From Pseudorhodoferax sp. Leaf265 (GTDB lineage Bacteria; Pseudomonadota; Gammaproteobacteria; Burkholderiales; Burkholderiaceae_C): a DNA stretch of 64,000 nt. The DNA lies in assembly GCF_001422365.1 (NCBI RefSeq), contig NZ_LMMT01000034.1:126678-190677 (forward strand), in the 5' to 3' direction. Under the pieces are notes generated by a model. The model did no database searches. It saw only the letters and a program-made list of their open reading frames with translations, and was not told the origin of the DNA. A program made the translations under genes and the position numbers. Below are positions 19,362 to 31,293 of this stretch, piece after piece (position 1 is the first letter of the stretch; each line of letters starts with the position of its first letter).

Positions 19362-21746
19362 TCAGAACGCCGTGCTCAACGCCAGCCGCAGCGTGCGCGG
19401 CGCCCCCGGCATGGTGTTGTTGTTGCTGTGCGCGAACGCGTAGTAGCGCCGGTCCAGCAGGTTCTCGACGTTGGCCTGCACGCGCAGACCGGGCGCGGGC
19501 GTGTAGTACAGCGCGGCGTCCACCCGCGCGTAGCCGGGCAGGCGCACGCTGTTGTCGGTGCTCGCGAACACCATGCCGCGCAGGCTGGCTCCCAGGCCCA
19601 TGGCCCATTGCGGGTTCAGCGCCACGCGGTTCCACAGCGAGAGGCTGTGGCGCGGCACGTGCGGCATGACGGCGCCCGCGGGCGCGGCCGGCGATTGCGT
19701 GGCGCGCACGCGGCTGTCCTGCCAGGCGTAGGCACCCATCACCTGCCAGCCGGGGCGCCAGTTGCCCGACAGGCCCAGTTCCAGGCCACGCGTGCGCTGG
19801 CCGTCGATCAGGGCCTGGGTGTTGGTGGCCATGTCCGTCACGCTCGCGTTGCGACGGTCCAACTGGTAGAGCACGGCGCTGGCTTCCAGGCCGGGCCGTG
19901 GGCGCCATTTGGCACCGAGTTCGTGGTTGACGAACTGCTCGGGGCGCAGGGCCTGGTTGCCCGGGTTCAGCCCGATGAGCTGCTCGCCGGCGCGTGGCGC
20001 ATAGCCCACGCTGCTGCCCAGGTACAGCGAGAGCGCGTCGTGCACCTGCCAGAGCAGGGCGGCGCGCGGCGACCAGAGCTGGTCCTGGCTGGACGGCGCG
20101 CGGTTCTGGGCGATGTCCTGCATGCGCACCGAGAGGCTGTCGTGCCGCAGGCCCAGCGTGGCCTGCCACTGGGGTGTGAAGCGGATCCTGTCCTGCAGGT
20201 ACAACGCGACCTGGCGCGCCTCGCTGCGGCTGTTGGGGTCGCCCGGCCGGCTGCGCCAGGTCAGCGGCACCCAGGACGTGGGTTGCGAGACCGGCAGGTA
20301 GAGCGTGGTGCTGCCGTCGGCGAAGAACCCGGTCTCGCGCCAGTTGTCGCCGGCCTGGCGCGACAGCTCGATGCCGGCCAGCAGCTGGTGCTCCACGGCG
20401 CCCTGCATCCAGGACCAGCCGAGATCGGTCTGGCTGCTGGTGTTCTGGCGCCGCGTGCGGCTGTTGTGCGCCAGCAGCGCCACCTCGCGCTGGCCGGCGT
20501 TCTCGCGCACGCTGCCGGCGAACACGTTCTGGAAGAACTTGTCGTAGTCGGCATGGCGCAGCCGGCTTTGCAGGCGCAGGCCATCGCCCAGGTCCACTTC
20601 GAGCTGCGCGCTCAGCGCATTCAGGCGCACCCAGGTGAAGCTCTCGTCGGGGTTGCCGAAGAAGCTGGCGCGGTCGGTGGCGAGCGGTCGGCCGTTCCAG
20701 GACGGGATACCGCGGTCGTCGGTGCGCCTGTCCTGGAAATGCTCGTAACCCAGGGTCAGCTGGGCCCGGCCCGGCAGGCGCCAGCGCACGACCGGGTTCA
20801 CCCCCAGGCGGCGCAGCTGGAAGCCGTCGCGCCAGCCGTCCGATGTCTCGTGGAGCAGGTTCAGGCGCGAGGCCAGGTCGGTGCCGTGGACCTGCGTGCT
20901 GTCCAGCGTCACGCGGCGTTGCCGGTCGGTGCTGGTGGCCAGTGTCAGCTCGCGCCTGGTGCTCCAGTCCGGTGCCTTGCCCACGCGGTTGATCAGGCCG
21001 GCCACCGCGCCATGGCCGACCAGCATGGCATCGGGCCCGCGCAGGGCTTCCACGCGCTCGACGTTGTAGAGGTCGCGGTAGTAGGGCATGTCGTCGCGCA
21101 GGCCGTCGACGAGGAAGGCCGCCGTCGTGCTGAGGCCGCGGAACACCGGCGTGTCGCGGTTGCCTTCGCCCTGGGCCGCGCCGACGCCGGGCACGTAGCG
21201 CAGCAGCTCCGCGATGTTTTGCACCGCCAGGTCGGCGATGAAGTCCTGTGTCAGGACCGTGAGCGACTGCGGCAGTTCCTGCAGCGGCGTGGCGCTGCGC
21301 GTGAGGGCCGGCGCGGCGGTGCTGGTGTAGGCCGGCGCGTCGACGAAGGCGGGCGCGCGCACCGTCACCTGGGGCAGCACGGTGGGCGTGGCGGCGGCAT
21401 CGGGGGGGCGGGCCGCGGGCGGCGGCGGCGTGGCGGCGGCCTGGCGCAGCGTGTAGTGCGGGCCTTCCTGCACCAGCTCCAGGCCCGAGCCCTCCAGCAA
21501 TTGGCCGAAGGCCTGCGGCAACGCGTAGCGGCCCTGCACGCCGGGTGTGCTGCGCGCGTCCAGCAGGCGCGCATCCGCCGAGAACAGCACACCGGCCTCG
21601 GCCGCGAGCTGGGCCAGTGCGCGGCCCAGCGGACCGGCAGGAATGCGCCAGTCGCGCACCGCGGTGGCGGCGGGCTGTGCCCAGGCCGATGCGACGGCCA
21701 GCAGCAGGGCGCAGGCGCTCAGGCGGCTTCGATGCGCACGAACCAT
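19362..21746 (-). CDS. TonB-dependent siderophore receptor with N-terminal signalling domain
   Basis: A 794-residue FecA/FpvA-type transducer. After a signal peptide (to about AWAQ), residues 30-105 form the secretin/TonB short N-terminal (STN) domain (WRIPAGPLGRALAQLAAEAG, SADARLLDARSTPGVQGRYA) that talks to a FecR protein across the periplasm. The plug follows (LQELPQSLTVLTQDFIADL, FRGLSTTAAFLVDGLRDDMP) and the barrel ends LSTAF. Its start overlaps the 3' end of the fecR-type gene by 28 bases, so sigma factor, anti-sigma and receptor form one unit. The ligand is probably a ferric siderophore, not identifiable from sequence. Confidence 0.92.
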   Translation of the reverse strand: MVRAHRSRLSACALLLAVASAWAQPAATAVRDWRIPAGPLGRALAQLAAEAGVLFSADARLLDARSTPGVQGRYALPQAFGQLLEGSGLELVQEGPHYTLRQAAATPPPPAARPPDAAATPTVLPQVTVRAPAFVDAPAYTSTAAPALTRSATPLQELPQSLTVLTQDFIADLAVQNIAELLRYVPGVGAAQGEGNRDTPVFRGLSTTAAFLVDGLRDDMPYYRDLYNVERVEALRGPDAMLVGHGAVAGLINRVGKAPDWSTRRELTLATSTDRQRRVTLDSTQVHGTDLASRLNLLHETSDGWRDGFQLRRLGVNPVVRWRLPGRAQLTLGYEHFQDRRTDDRGIPSWNGRPLATDRASFFGNPDESFTWVRLNALSAQLEVDLGDGLRLQSRLRHADYDKFFQNVFAGSVRENAGQREVALLAHNSRTRRQNTSSQTDLGWSWMQGAVEHQLLAGIELSRQAGDNWRETGFFADGSTTLYLPVSQPTSWVPLTWRSRPGDPNSRSEARQVALYLQDRIRFTPQWQATLGLRHDSLSVRMQDIAQNRAPSSQDQLWSPRAALLWQVHDALSLYLGSSVGYAPRAGEQLIGLNPGNQALRPEQFVNHELGAKWRPRPGLEASAVLYQLDRRNASVTDMATNTQALIDGQRTRGLELGLSGNWRPGWQVMGAYAWQDSRVRATQSPAAPAGAVMPHVPRHSLSLWNRVALNPQWAMGLGASLRGMVFASTDNSVRLPGYARVDAALYYTPAPGLRVQANVENLLDRRYYAFAHSNNNTMPGAPRTLRLALSTAF

Positions 21747-22675
21747 GGCATGGGCCGGAACACGCGCACCGGCAGGCTGCGTTCCAGCGCCTGCCAGATC
21801 TGCTCGGGCTGGTCCAGCGGGTAGGCGCCGACCACGCGCAGCCCGGCCACCTCGGGCGCGCAGGCCAGGTGGCCGCGCCGGTGGCGTGCGAGTTCGGCCA
21901 CCAGCTCGGCCAGGCGCATGCCATCGGCCACGAGCATGCCGCGCGTCCAGGCATCGCCGTGGGGTGGGGCGGCCTGGGCCGTGCCGGCGCCCTGGGCGTC
22001 GAAGCGCAGCTGCTGGCCAGTCGGCAGCAGCAGGTCCTGCGCCAGCGTGCGCGGCTGCACGCGCACCGCGCCTTCGAACACGGTCACCTGGCAGGCGTCG
22101 CCCTCGCGCCGGACGGAAAAGCGCGTGCCTTCGGGGCGCAGCCAGCCTGCATCGAGCGCGACCTCGAAGGGCCGCGCCGGCTGCGCGCTGTCGGCCGCCG
22201 TGTCGATGCGCAGTTCGCCGCGCAGCAGTTGCAGCTGGCGTTGCCGGCCGTCAAAGGCCAGGCGCACGATGCTGTCGGTGTTGAGCCAGAGCCGGCTGCC
22301 GTCGGGCAGCAGGGCTTCGCGGCGTTCGCCCACGGCGGTGGCGTGGTCGGCCGTCCAGCGCTGCCAGCCTTGCTCGCGCAGACCGGCAAAGGCCAGCAGG
22401 CCACCACCGGCGGCCAGGCCCATGCGCTTCATGTGGTGGCGGCGGCTGCGGTCCAGCTGGCCGAAGGCGCTGCGGGTCGCGCTGCGGTCCAGCCGCGGCG
22501 ACAGTTGGTCGAACTGGCGGCTCAGCGCCTCGACGCGGTCCCAGGCCTCTGCGTGGCGCGGATCGGCAGCCAGCCACTGGCGCCAGCGCTGGCGTTCGCC
22601 TTCGTTCGTCGCACTGTCCTGCAGGGTGGCGAACCATTCGGCCGCTTCGCGCAGCACGGCATCTGCCGTGTTCAT
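21719..22675 (-). CDS. FecR-family anti-sigma/regulator protein
   Basis: A 318-residue inner-membrane regulator. Residues 1-75 contain the cytoplasmic DUF4880 region (VLREAAEWFATLQDSAT, WRQWLAADPRHAEAWDRVE) that holds the sigma factor. A membrane helix lies around residues 88-102 (MGLAAGGGLLAFAGL). The periplasmic FecR domain follows (REALLPDGSRLWLNTDS), with the conserved EGTRFSVRR site, where Gly-Thr is the self-cleavage position known from FoxR-type proteins. The ATG at 22675 gives the standard start. It sits 59 bases after the ECF sigma gene and overlaps the receptor gene. Confidence 0.92.
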   Translation of the reverse strand: MNTADAVLREAAEWFATLQDSATNEGERQRWRQWLAADPRHAEAWDRVEALSRQFDQLSPRLDRSATRSAFGQLDRSRRHHMKRMGLAAGGGLLAFAGLREQGWQRWTADHATAVGERREALLPDGSRLWLNTDSIVRLAFDGRQRQLQLLRGELRIDTAADSAQPARPFEVALDAGWLRPEGTRFSVRREGDACQVTVFEGAVRVQPRTLAQDLLLPTGQQLRFDAQGAGTAQAAPPHGDAWTRGMLVADGMRLAELVAELARHRRGHLACAPEVAGLRVVGAYPLDQPEQIWQALERSLPVRVFRPMPWFVRIEAA

Positions 22676-22734
22676 TGGACTAGCCTCCACGCTGTGCGCG
22701 GAGGTGCGCGCCTCTTCGGGCGGCCGGGCGAGGC

Positions 22735-23232
22735 TCATGCATGGTTCAGCAGCAGGCTGTGCATGGCCTGCGCCATGTACTTCTTGACCATGCGGTCGGA
22801 GACGCCGAGCTCGGCAGCGATCTCGGCATAGCCCAGGCCGTCCAGCCGCGCCAGCAGGAAGGCCTGGCGTGCCTTGGTGGACAGGCCGGCCAGCAGTGTG
22901 TCGACTTGCTGCAGCGCCTCCAGCGCCAGCGCCTGTTCTTCGGGTGAGCCAGCCAGGGTCTGGCCCTGCGTGGCCAGCGCGTCCAGGTAGGCGCGCTCCA
23001 GTTCCAGCCGGCGCCAGTGCGAGACCACCAGCCCGTGCGCCACCGTGGTCAGGAAGGCGCGGGGCTCGCGCAGCGCGGCGGAGGCCTGCGACAGCAGCAC
23101 CTTGAGGAAGGTGTCGTGCGTGAAGTCCTCGGCCTTGTGCGGGCAGCCCAGCTTGCGGTGCAGCAGCGTCTGCAGCCAGCTGCGGTGCTCGGCGTACAGG
23201 GAGCCGACGGACTCTGGGTGGGTGGGCTGCAT
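22735..23232 (-). CDS. FecI-type ECF sigma factor
   Basis: A 165-residue iron-starvation sigma factor. Region 2 spans about residues 10-75 (LYAEHRSWLQTLLHRKLG, AEDFTHDTFLKVLL, REPRAFLTTVAHGLVVSHW) and region 4 about residues 105-160 (LSTKARQAFLLARLDGLGYA, EIAAELGVSDRMVKKYMAQA). It directs transcription of the linked receptor operon when the receptor binds its ligand. A Fur-box-like dyad and a TAGAAT -10-like hexamer lie directly upstream, so iron limitation should switch it on. The ATG at 23232 is the only start keeping the conserved lead. Confidence 0.92.
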   Translation of the reverse strand: MQPTHPESVGSLYAEHRSWLQTLLHRKLGCPHKAEDFTHDTFLKVLLSQASAALREPRAFLTTVAHGLVVSHWRRLELERAYLDALATQGQTLAGSPEEQALALEALQQVDTLLAGLSTKARQAFLLARLDGLGYAEIAAELGVSDRMVKKYMAQAMHSLLLNHA

Positions 23233-23250
23233 GGGCAGGGCGAAAAGGAC

Positions 23251-23265
23251 TGAAAACGTTTCTCA
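23251..23265 (-). promoter_or_regulatory. Fur-box-like dyad upstream of ECF sigma gene (set 1)
   Basis: On the minus strand TGAGAAACGTTTTCA is a 7-1-7 dyad resembling the Fur consensus TGATAATNATTATCA (10 of 14 arm positions). It begins 18 bases before the start codon. A TAGAAT hexamer (23270-23275, minus) just upstream can serve as the -10 element, so a bound repressor would cover the start point. Confidence 0.6.
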
Positions 23266-23342
23266 TTCGATTCTACGGTCCGCTCTCTGGCGCACCGCTG
23301 CGGCTGGTGCCGGGTGTGACATCCATAAGACAGTGCGGCGGC

Positions 23343-23387
23343 TTGACCGGGCCGGCGCGGGCTGGATAATGCTGTACGAATAACCAG
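23343..23387 (+). promoter_or_regulatory. SOS promoter: sigma-70 hexamers and LexA box for imuA
   Basis: TTGACC (23343-23348), a 16-base spacer and GATAAT (23365-23370) make a good sigma-70 promoter. Immediately after it, CTGTACGAATAACCAG (23372-23387) has the LexA core CTG-N10-CAG and covers the expected start point. This is the classic SOS arrangement and fits the imuA-imuB-dnaE2 operon that starts a few bases further on. Confidence 0.75.
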
Positions 23388-23402
23388 TAAATTGTGAACC
23401 CC

Positions 23403-24125
23403 ATGGCGTCCTCTTCTTTGCCGGAGCGGGCCGATGTCTGGCGTGGCGATGCGCTGGGCCTGGCCCCGGCCGCTGCCTTGCCCAGCGGCCACGCGGTGCT
23501 GGACGCCGAACTGCCCGGTGGCGGCTGGCCCGCGGCCGGGCTGACCGAGCTGCTGCAGGCCCGCTCGGCCTGCCACGACTGGCGCGTGCTGCTGCCGGCA
23601 CTGGCGCAGCTGGTCGCCGCTGCGCGCGGCCCGGTGGCCCTGGTCGGTGCGCCCCAGGGCCTGCAGCCCTTCGCGCCGGCACTGGCCGCGCAGGGCCTGC
23701 CGGCCGCCCGGCTGCTGTGGGTATGCACTGAGGAAGACAAGGCGCGGCTGTGGGCGGCCGAGCAGGCGGTGCGCTGCGCCGATGTGCCGGCCGTGCTGGC
23801 CTGGCTGCCGCGCGTGCGGGCCGACGGGCTGCGCCGGCTGCACCTGGCCGCGCTCGACCATGGCAAGCCGCTGTTCGCCTTCCGGCCGGCCGCGGCGCAG
23901 GCCGAATCTTCGCCGGCGCCGCTGCGGCTGCGGCTGGAGGGCGAGGCGGCACTGCAGGTGCTGGTGTTCAAGCGCCGCGGCCCGCCCATGGCCAGGCCGC
24001 TCACGCTGCCGGCCGAGGCGCCGGCACTGGCTGCACTGCTGGCACTGCGCCGGCGTGCCAGTGCTGCGCAGCCGGCCGTGCCAACCGAGACCCGCCATGG
24101 CCTGGATCGCCCTGTCACCGCCTGA
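23403..24125 (+). CDS. imuA: ImuA, translesion synthesis-associated RecA-like protein
   Basis: A 240-residue protein of the ImuA (SulA-like/RecA-related) family. The N-terminal VWRGDALG, LPSGHAVLDAELPGGGWPA and LTELLQ blocks are the family signature, and the C-terminus contains the LVFKRRGPP segment. ImuA works with ImuB and DnaE2 in SOS-induced mutagenic repair; in bacteria of this type the trio replaces UmuDC. The ATG at 23403 is chosen because MASSSLPERADVWRGD aligns with homologues; a GTG nine bases earlier (23394) is the alternative. It overlaps imuB by 29 bases. A LexA-regulated promoter lies directly upstream. Confidence 0.9.
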   Translation: MASSSLPERADVWRGDALGLAPAAALPSGHAVLDAELPGGGWPAAGLTELLQARSACHDWRVLLPALAQLVAAARGPVALVGAPQGLQPFAPALAAQGLPAARLLWVCTEEDKARLWAAEQAVRCADVPAVLAWLPRVRADGLRRLHLAALDHGKPLFAFRPAAAQAESSPAPLRLRLEGEAALQVLVFKRRGPPMARPLTLPAEAPALAALLALRRRASAAQPAVPTETRHGLDRPVTA

Positions 24126-25384
24126 GGAGCAGCTGCAGGCCTGGTGCTGGCAGGCGCTGCGCTTCACGCCGCGCGTGGCCGTGGAGCAGGGCTGCGTGCT
24201 GCTGGAGGTGGCCAGCACGCTGCGGCTGTGGGGCGGCCTGCGCGCGCTGTTGCAGCAGTTGCTGCAGCCGGGCGCATTGCAGCCGTGCCGGGCCTGGGCA
24301 CGCGGCCGCACGGCCCCGGTCGCGCTGGCACTGCTGTTGCTGAAATGCCAGGACCGTGCACCGCCCGAGCAGGTGCCGGACGGCTTGCCGCTCGACACGC
24401 TCGCAGCCGCGGCGGCGGCCCTGGCCGTCCTCGAGCGCACCGGTTGCCGCAGCTTCGGCGCATTGCGCGCGCTGCCGCGTGCCGGCGTGGCGCGCCGTTT
24501 CGGTGCCGCCTTGCTGGAGGCGCTGGACCAGGCCTACGGCGAGCGCCCGGCCGCATACGACTGGTGCCGGCTGCCGCCCGTGTTCGACCAGAACCTGGAG
24601 CTGCCCGCCATCGCCACCGCCGCGCCCGAGCTGCTGTGGACCGGCCAGCGCCTGCTGGACGCGCTGCACACCTGGCTGCGCGCGGGCCAGCGCGGTGTGC
24701 TGGCGCTGGAACTGGAGTGGACGCACGACCTGCGCCGGATCGACGGCCGCAGCCTGCCGCGCCTGGACCGCCTGCCCATCCGCACGGCCCGGCCCACCCA
24801 GGACATGGCACACCTGCGCCGGCTGTTGCTCGAGCACCTGCAGCACCGGCACCTGGCCGCGCCGGCCAACCACCTGCGCCTGCGCACGCTGGAGGTGGCG
24901 CCGCTGCCCAATGCCAGCGCCAGCCTGCTGCCCGAGGAGCGGCAGCAGGGCGAGCCCCTGCACGCGCTGGTCGAGCGCCTGGCCGCGCGCCTGGGCGCGG
25001 ACCGCGTGCTGGTGCCCCGGCTCGTGGCCGACCACCGGCCCGAATGCATGCAGCGCTGGGTGCCCGCGCAGGAGGCGCAGCAGGGCGGCGCGCCGACCGC
25101 CGAGGAACTGGCGCCCGACGCCGCGCTGTACCCGGCCTGGCTGCTGCGCGAACCCTTGCCGCTGGACATGGACCGGCAGGGCCAACCCGTCTTCCATGGT
25201 CCGCTGCAGTTGCTGGCCAGGCCGCGCCGCGTGGATGGGGCGGGGTGGTGGGATCTGGACGCCGCCCAGCCCGCCATGCGCGACTACCGGCTGGCCCGCA
25301 GCGCGACAGGGGGCCTGCTGTGGCTGTACAGCGAGCGGCCGCACAGCGGCCAGGCCGAACCGCGCTGGTTCCTGCAGGGCGCCT

Positions 25385-25392
<8 letters not shown>
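24097..25392 (+). CDS. imuB: ImuB, Y-family polymerase-like protein
   Basis: A 431-residue DinB/UmuC-related protein of the ImuB branch. It begins MAWIALSPPEEQLQAWCWQA, and the palm-like segment QGCVLLEVASTLRLWGG lacks the acidic pair that Y-family polymerases use for catalysis, as is normal for ImuB. Later blocks (LRALPRAGVARRFG, YDWCRLPPVF, LEWTHDLRRIDG) correspond to thumb and little-finger regions, and the C-terminus (WWDLDAAQPAMRDYRLARS, RWFLQGAYA) is diagnostic. The protein acts as a hub linking DnaE2 to the beta clamp. It overlaps imuA by 29 bases and dnaE2 by 8, so the three are translationally coupled. Confidence 0.92.
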
Positions 25393-28693
<3,301 letters not shown>

Positions 28694-28768
28694 TTTGCGG
28701 AAACCCCGGACCCATCTGCTCGGTTAGCATCCGAAACATCTGTGTGACACCTTGCAGCGCGTCTTGAC

Positions 28769-29644
28769 ATGCCACTTGCCGGATCGCAAAAACTGACCGA
28801 TGAGGTGGGCTACTGCGTTGCACGCATCGAGTGCGACACGCCCACTGGCGTGCAGTGCGGCACCGGCTTCTTCTTCGCCTTCCAGCTGGAGAACGGCAAG
28901 CGCAGCCCCTGCCTGATCACGAGCCGCCACGTGGTGCACGGCGCGCGCAGCGGCCGCTTCTTCATCACGCGCAAGGACGCCGATGGCCGGCTGCAGCCCC
29001 AGCAACCGCTGGAATGCCGCATCCCCGATTTCGAGGACAAGTGCCATCCGCACCCCGATCCCTCGATCGACCTGGTGCTGGTGTTCGCCGGTGCCAGCCT
29101 GCAGGCCATCAAGGCCGAAGGCAACGACTACCACATCACCTACCTGTCGCGTTCGGCCATCCTGCCGCGCGAGCAGCGCGCCGAGCTGGCCCACCTGGAA
29201 GCCGTCGCCGTGCTGGGCTATCCGCTGGGCCTGTGGGATCCGCAGCAGCTGCAACCCGTGGCGCGCCTGGGCATCACGGCCACCCACGCCGACCTGCCGT
29301 ATGGCGGTGCGCCGCAGTTCCTGGTCGACGCCCCCTGCCACCCCGGCATGGGCGGCGCGCCGGTGTTCCTGTGCACGCCGGCCACCGCAGGCGAGGGGAG
29401 CATGCCAGCGCAGCGCTCGCCCGGCGTGGCCCTGCTGGGCGTGCTCTATGCACAGCGCCATGCCCACTTGCAGGGCGAGACGGGGGTCGAACCGCTGGTC
29501 GGCCGCATGCGTGCCGGCCGGCCCGTGCCACCGACGCCTCTGCCGGGCCCGGCGCCGCTGGGCGCGGTGCTCAGCACCGACAAGATCCTGGATTTCGAGC
29601 CGCTGGTGCGGGCGATGATCCACGGCTACATCAGCAAGTACTGA
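28769..29644 (+). CDS. Trypsin-fold protease-like protein lacking the catalytic serine
   Basis: A 291-residue protein without an obvious signal peptide. The order of motifs is that of trypsin-like peptidases: CGTGFFFAFQLE, then LITSRHVVHG with the histidine, DPSIDLVLVFAG with the aspartate, GYPLGLWDP, and finally CHPGMGGAPVFL where G-x-S-G is expected. The serine position is glycine (codon GGC, one base from AGC), so hydrolysis by the usual mechanism should not occur. The rest of the fold is well kept, which argues for a binding or sensing role rather than decay. It starts 75 bases after dnaE2 on the same strand, but a link to SOS is not shown. I recognise no named homologue. Confidence 0.7.
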   Translation: MPLAGSQKLTDEVGYCVARIECDTPTGVQCGTGFFFAFQLENGKRSPCLITSRHVVHGARSGRFFITRKDADGRLQPQQPLECRIPDFEDKCHPHPDPSIDLVLVFAGASLQAIKAEGNDYHITYLSRSAILPREQRAELAHLEAVAVLGYPLGLWDPQQLQPVARLGITATHADLPYGGAPQFLVDAPCHPGMGGAPVFLCTPATAGEGSMPAQRSPGVALLGVLYAQRHAHLQGETGVEPLVGRMRAGRPVPPTPLPGPAPLGAVLSTDKILDFEPLVRAMIHGYISKY

Positions 29645-29723
29645 ACCAGGGGTCGGTGCGGCCTCCATGGCCGGCATGGTGCCCAGGACGCGCCTTGCAG
29701 AGCGCAGCAGGTTTCGGCGGACC

Positions 29724-29752
29724 TACAATGAGGGAATAAGAATTCTTCTCAT
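29724..29752 (+). promoter_or_regulatory. -10-like hexamer and Fur-box-like site upstream of ECF sigma gene (set 2)
   Basis: TACAAT (29724-29729) resembles a -10 hexamer. The following GAATAAGAATTCTTCTCAT (29734-29752) is an interrupted dyad which, read on the other strand, matches the three-hexamer Fur model at about 12 of 19 positions. The sigma factor GTG start lies four bases beyond. No good -35 hexamer is seen at the expected distance. Confidence 0.55.
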
Positions 29753-29755
29753 CCA

Positions 29756-30256
29756 GTGAATCCGCACCAGCCCCTGATCCAGTTCTACCAGCAGCACCAC
29801 AGCTGGCTGCGCGGCTGGCTGCAGCGCCGGCTCGGGCATGCGGGCGATGCGGCCGACTTCGCGCACGACACCTACCTGCGCGTGATCGAATCGCGCACCG
29901 CGCTGGAGGACATCCGTGAGCCGCGCGCCTTCCTGACCACTGTGGCGCGGCGCGTCATGGTCAGCCACCTGCGCCGGCGCGAGGTCGAGCGTGCCTACCT
30001 CGACGCGCTGGCCCACCTGCCCGAGAACCTCGCACCCTCTCCCGAGGAGCGTGCCATCGTGCTGGAGACGCTGCTGGAGATCGACCGCATCCTGGACGGC
30101 CTGCCGGCCAAGGTGCGCCAGGCCTTCCTGTGGGCCCAGCTCGACGGCCTGTCCTATGCCGAGATCGCCGAGCGGCTGGGCGTCTCGCTGAGCTCGGTCA
30201 AGCAGTACATGGCGCGCGCCATCCGCCAGTGCTATTTCCCACAGAGCGCGGCATGA
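29756..30256 (+). CDS. FecI-type ECF sigma factor
   Basis: A 166-residue iron-starvation sigma factor starting at GTG. Region 2 (FYQQHHSWLRGWLQRRLG, AADFAHDTYLRVIES, REPRAFLTTVARRVMVSHL) and region 4 (LPAKVRQAFLWAQLDGLSYA, EIAERLGVSLSSVKQYMARA) are complete. It is clearly paralogous to the sigma factor at 22735-23232 but divergent enough to have its own promoter targets. The stop overlaps the ATG of the FecR-type gene (ATGA), so the pair is translationally coupled. A Fur-box-like element lies directly in front. Confidence 0.93.
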   Translation: MNPHQPLIQFYQQHHSWLRGWLQRRLGHAGDAADFAHDTYLRVIESRTALEDIREPRAFLTTVARRVMVSHLRRREVERAYLDALAHLPENLAPSPEERAIVLETLLEIDRILDGLPAKVRQAFLWAQLDGLSYAEIAERLGVSLSSVKQYMARAIRQCYFPQSAA

Positions 30257-31221
30257 CGGGGGCCACCCTGCTGCCGGCGGCCGTGGTCGATGCCGCCGTC
30301 GAATGGCTGGTGCACCTGTGGTCGGGCGAGGCGACCGAGGCCAGCCGTGCGCAATGGCGGCGCTGGCGTGCCGCGGACCCGTTGCACGAGCAGGCCTGGC
30401 GCCATGTCGAAACCACCGATGCGCGCTGGCGCACGGGCGCACCGGGCCTTTCCGCCGCCCTGGCCGGTCGGCCGGTGGCCCCGCAACGGCGCCGTGCGTT
30501 GGGCGGCATGGCCGCGCTGGCCGTGGCCGGCCTGGCGGTCTATGCCGGCCGCGAGCAGATGGCCACGCGCGGCTGGCTGGCCGAGGTGCGCACCGCCAAG
30601 GGCGAGCAGCGCCGGTTGCAGCTGCCAGACGGCACCCAGTTGCTGCTGAACACCGCCACCGCGCTCGACATCGATTTCAGCCCCACGCTGCGCCGGCTGC
30701 GCCTGCACAGTGGCGAACTGTTGATCGCCACCGCGCCAGACACCCAGGTCCTGAGGCGTCCCTTCGTGGTCGACACGCCGGCCGGCCGTGCCCAGGCGCT
30801 CGGCACGCGCTTCACGGTGCGCCACGACGCCGACGGCCCGCACGCCCAGGCCACCCGGGTCGCCGTGTTCGAGGGCGCGGTGGAACTGCGCGGCGCGGCC
30901 TCCGTGCTGCGCATCGGCGCCGGCCAGGCCGCCCGGCTGCAAGCCGATGGCATGGCCGCCGAAGCGCTGCCACCGCCGCCCGCGCCGGCCTGGGCCGACG
31001 GCGTGCTGGTGGCCTCCGACATGCGGCTGGACGCCTTCGTGGACGAGCTGCGCCGCTACCGGCCCGGCCTCATCCAGCTGGCGCCAGAGGTGGCCGGCCT
31101 GCGCCTGTCGGGTGTGTTCCCGCTGGCCGACACCGACCGCATCCTGCAGGCCCTGGTGCAGGTGCTGCCGGTGCAGGTGCGCGTGCCCGTGCGCTACTGG
31201 GTGCGCATCGGGCCTGCCTGA
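30253..31221 (+). CDS. FecR-family anti-sigma/regulator protein
   Basis: A 322-residue membrane regulator with the same layout as its paralogue at 21719-22675. The cytoplasmic part (VDAAVEWLVHLWSGEATEA, WRRWRAADPLHEQAWRHVE) comes first, then a hydrophobic helix near residue 80 (LGGMAALAVAGLAVYAG), then the periplasmic FecR domain (RRLQLPDGTQLLLNTATALD). The cleavage-type motif LGTRFTVRHD is conserved. The C-terminal part ends with a short beta-rich segment (LAPEVAGLRLSGVFPLADTD) that contacts the receptor STN domain in this family. It should keep the sigma factor encoded just upstream inactive until the downstream receptor binds ligand. Confidence 0.92.
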   Translation: MTGATLLPAAVVDAAVEWLVHLWSGEATEASRAQWRRWRAADPLHEQAWRHVETTDARWRTGAPGLSAALAGRPVAPQRRRALGGMAALAVAGLAVYAGREQMATRGWLAEVRTAKGEQRRLQLPDGTQLLLNTATALDIDFSPTLRRLRLHSGELLIATAPDTQVLRRPFVVDTPAGRAQALGTRFTVRHDADGPHAQATRVAVFEGAVELRGAASVLRIGAGQAARLQADGMAAEALPPPPAPAWADGVLVASDMRLDAFVDELRRYRPGLIQLAPEVAGLRLSGVFPLADTDRILQALVQVLPVQVRVPVRYWVRIGPA

Positions 31222-31293
31222 GGTCTGCACCTTTTCGCGCCTCGCGCGACAAGGAGGGGAGAGCCACCTTTTCCTCCTCCTTTCCCGAGCACC

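Noticed and set aside
16981-21954. Possible 1657-residue giant receptor
   Set aside because: The frame is open upstream of the Fiu-like receptor only because it lies out of frame within another receptor gene; the signal peptide at 19257 marks the true start.
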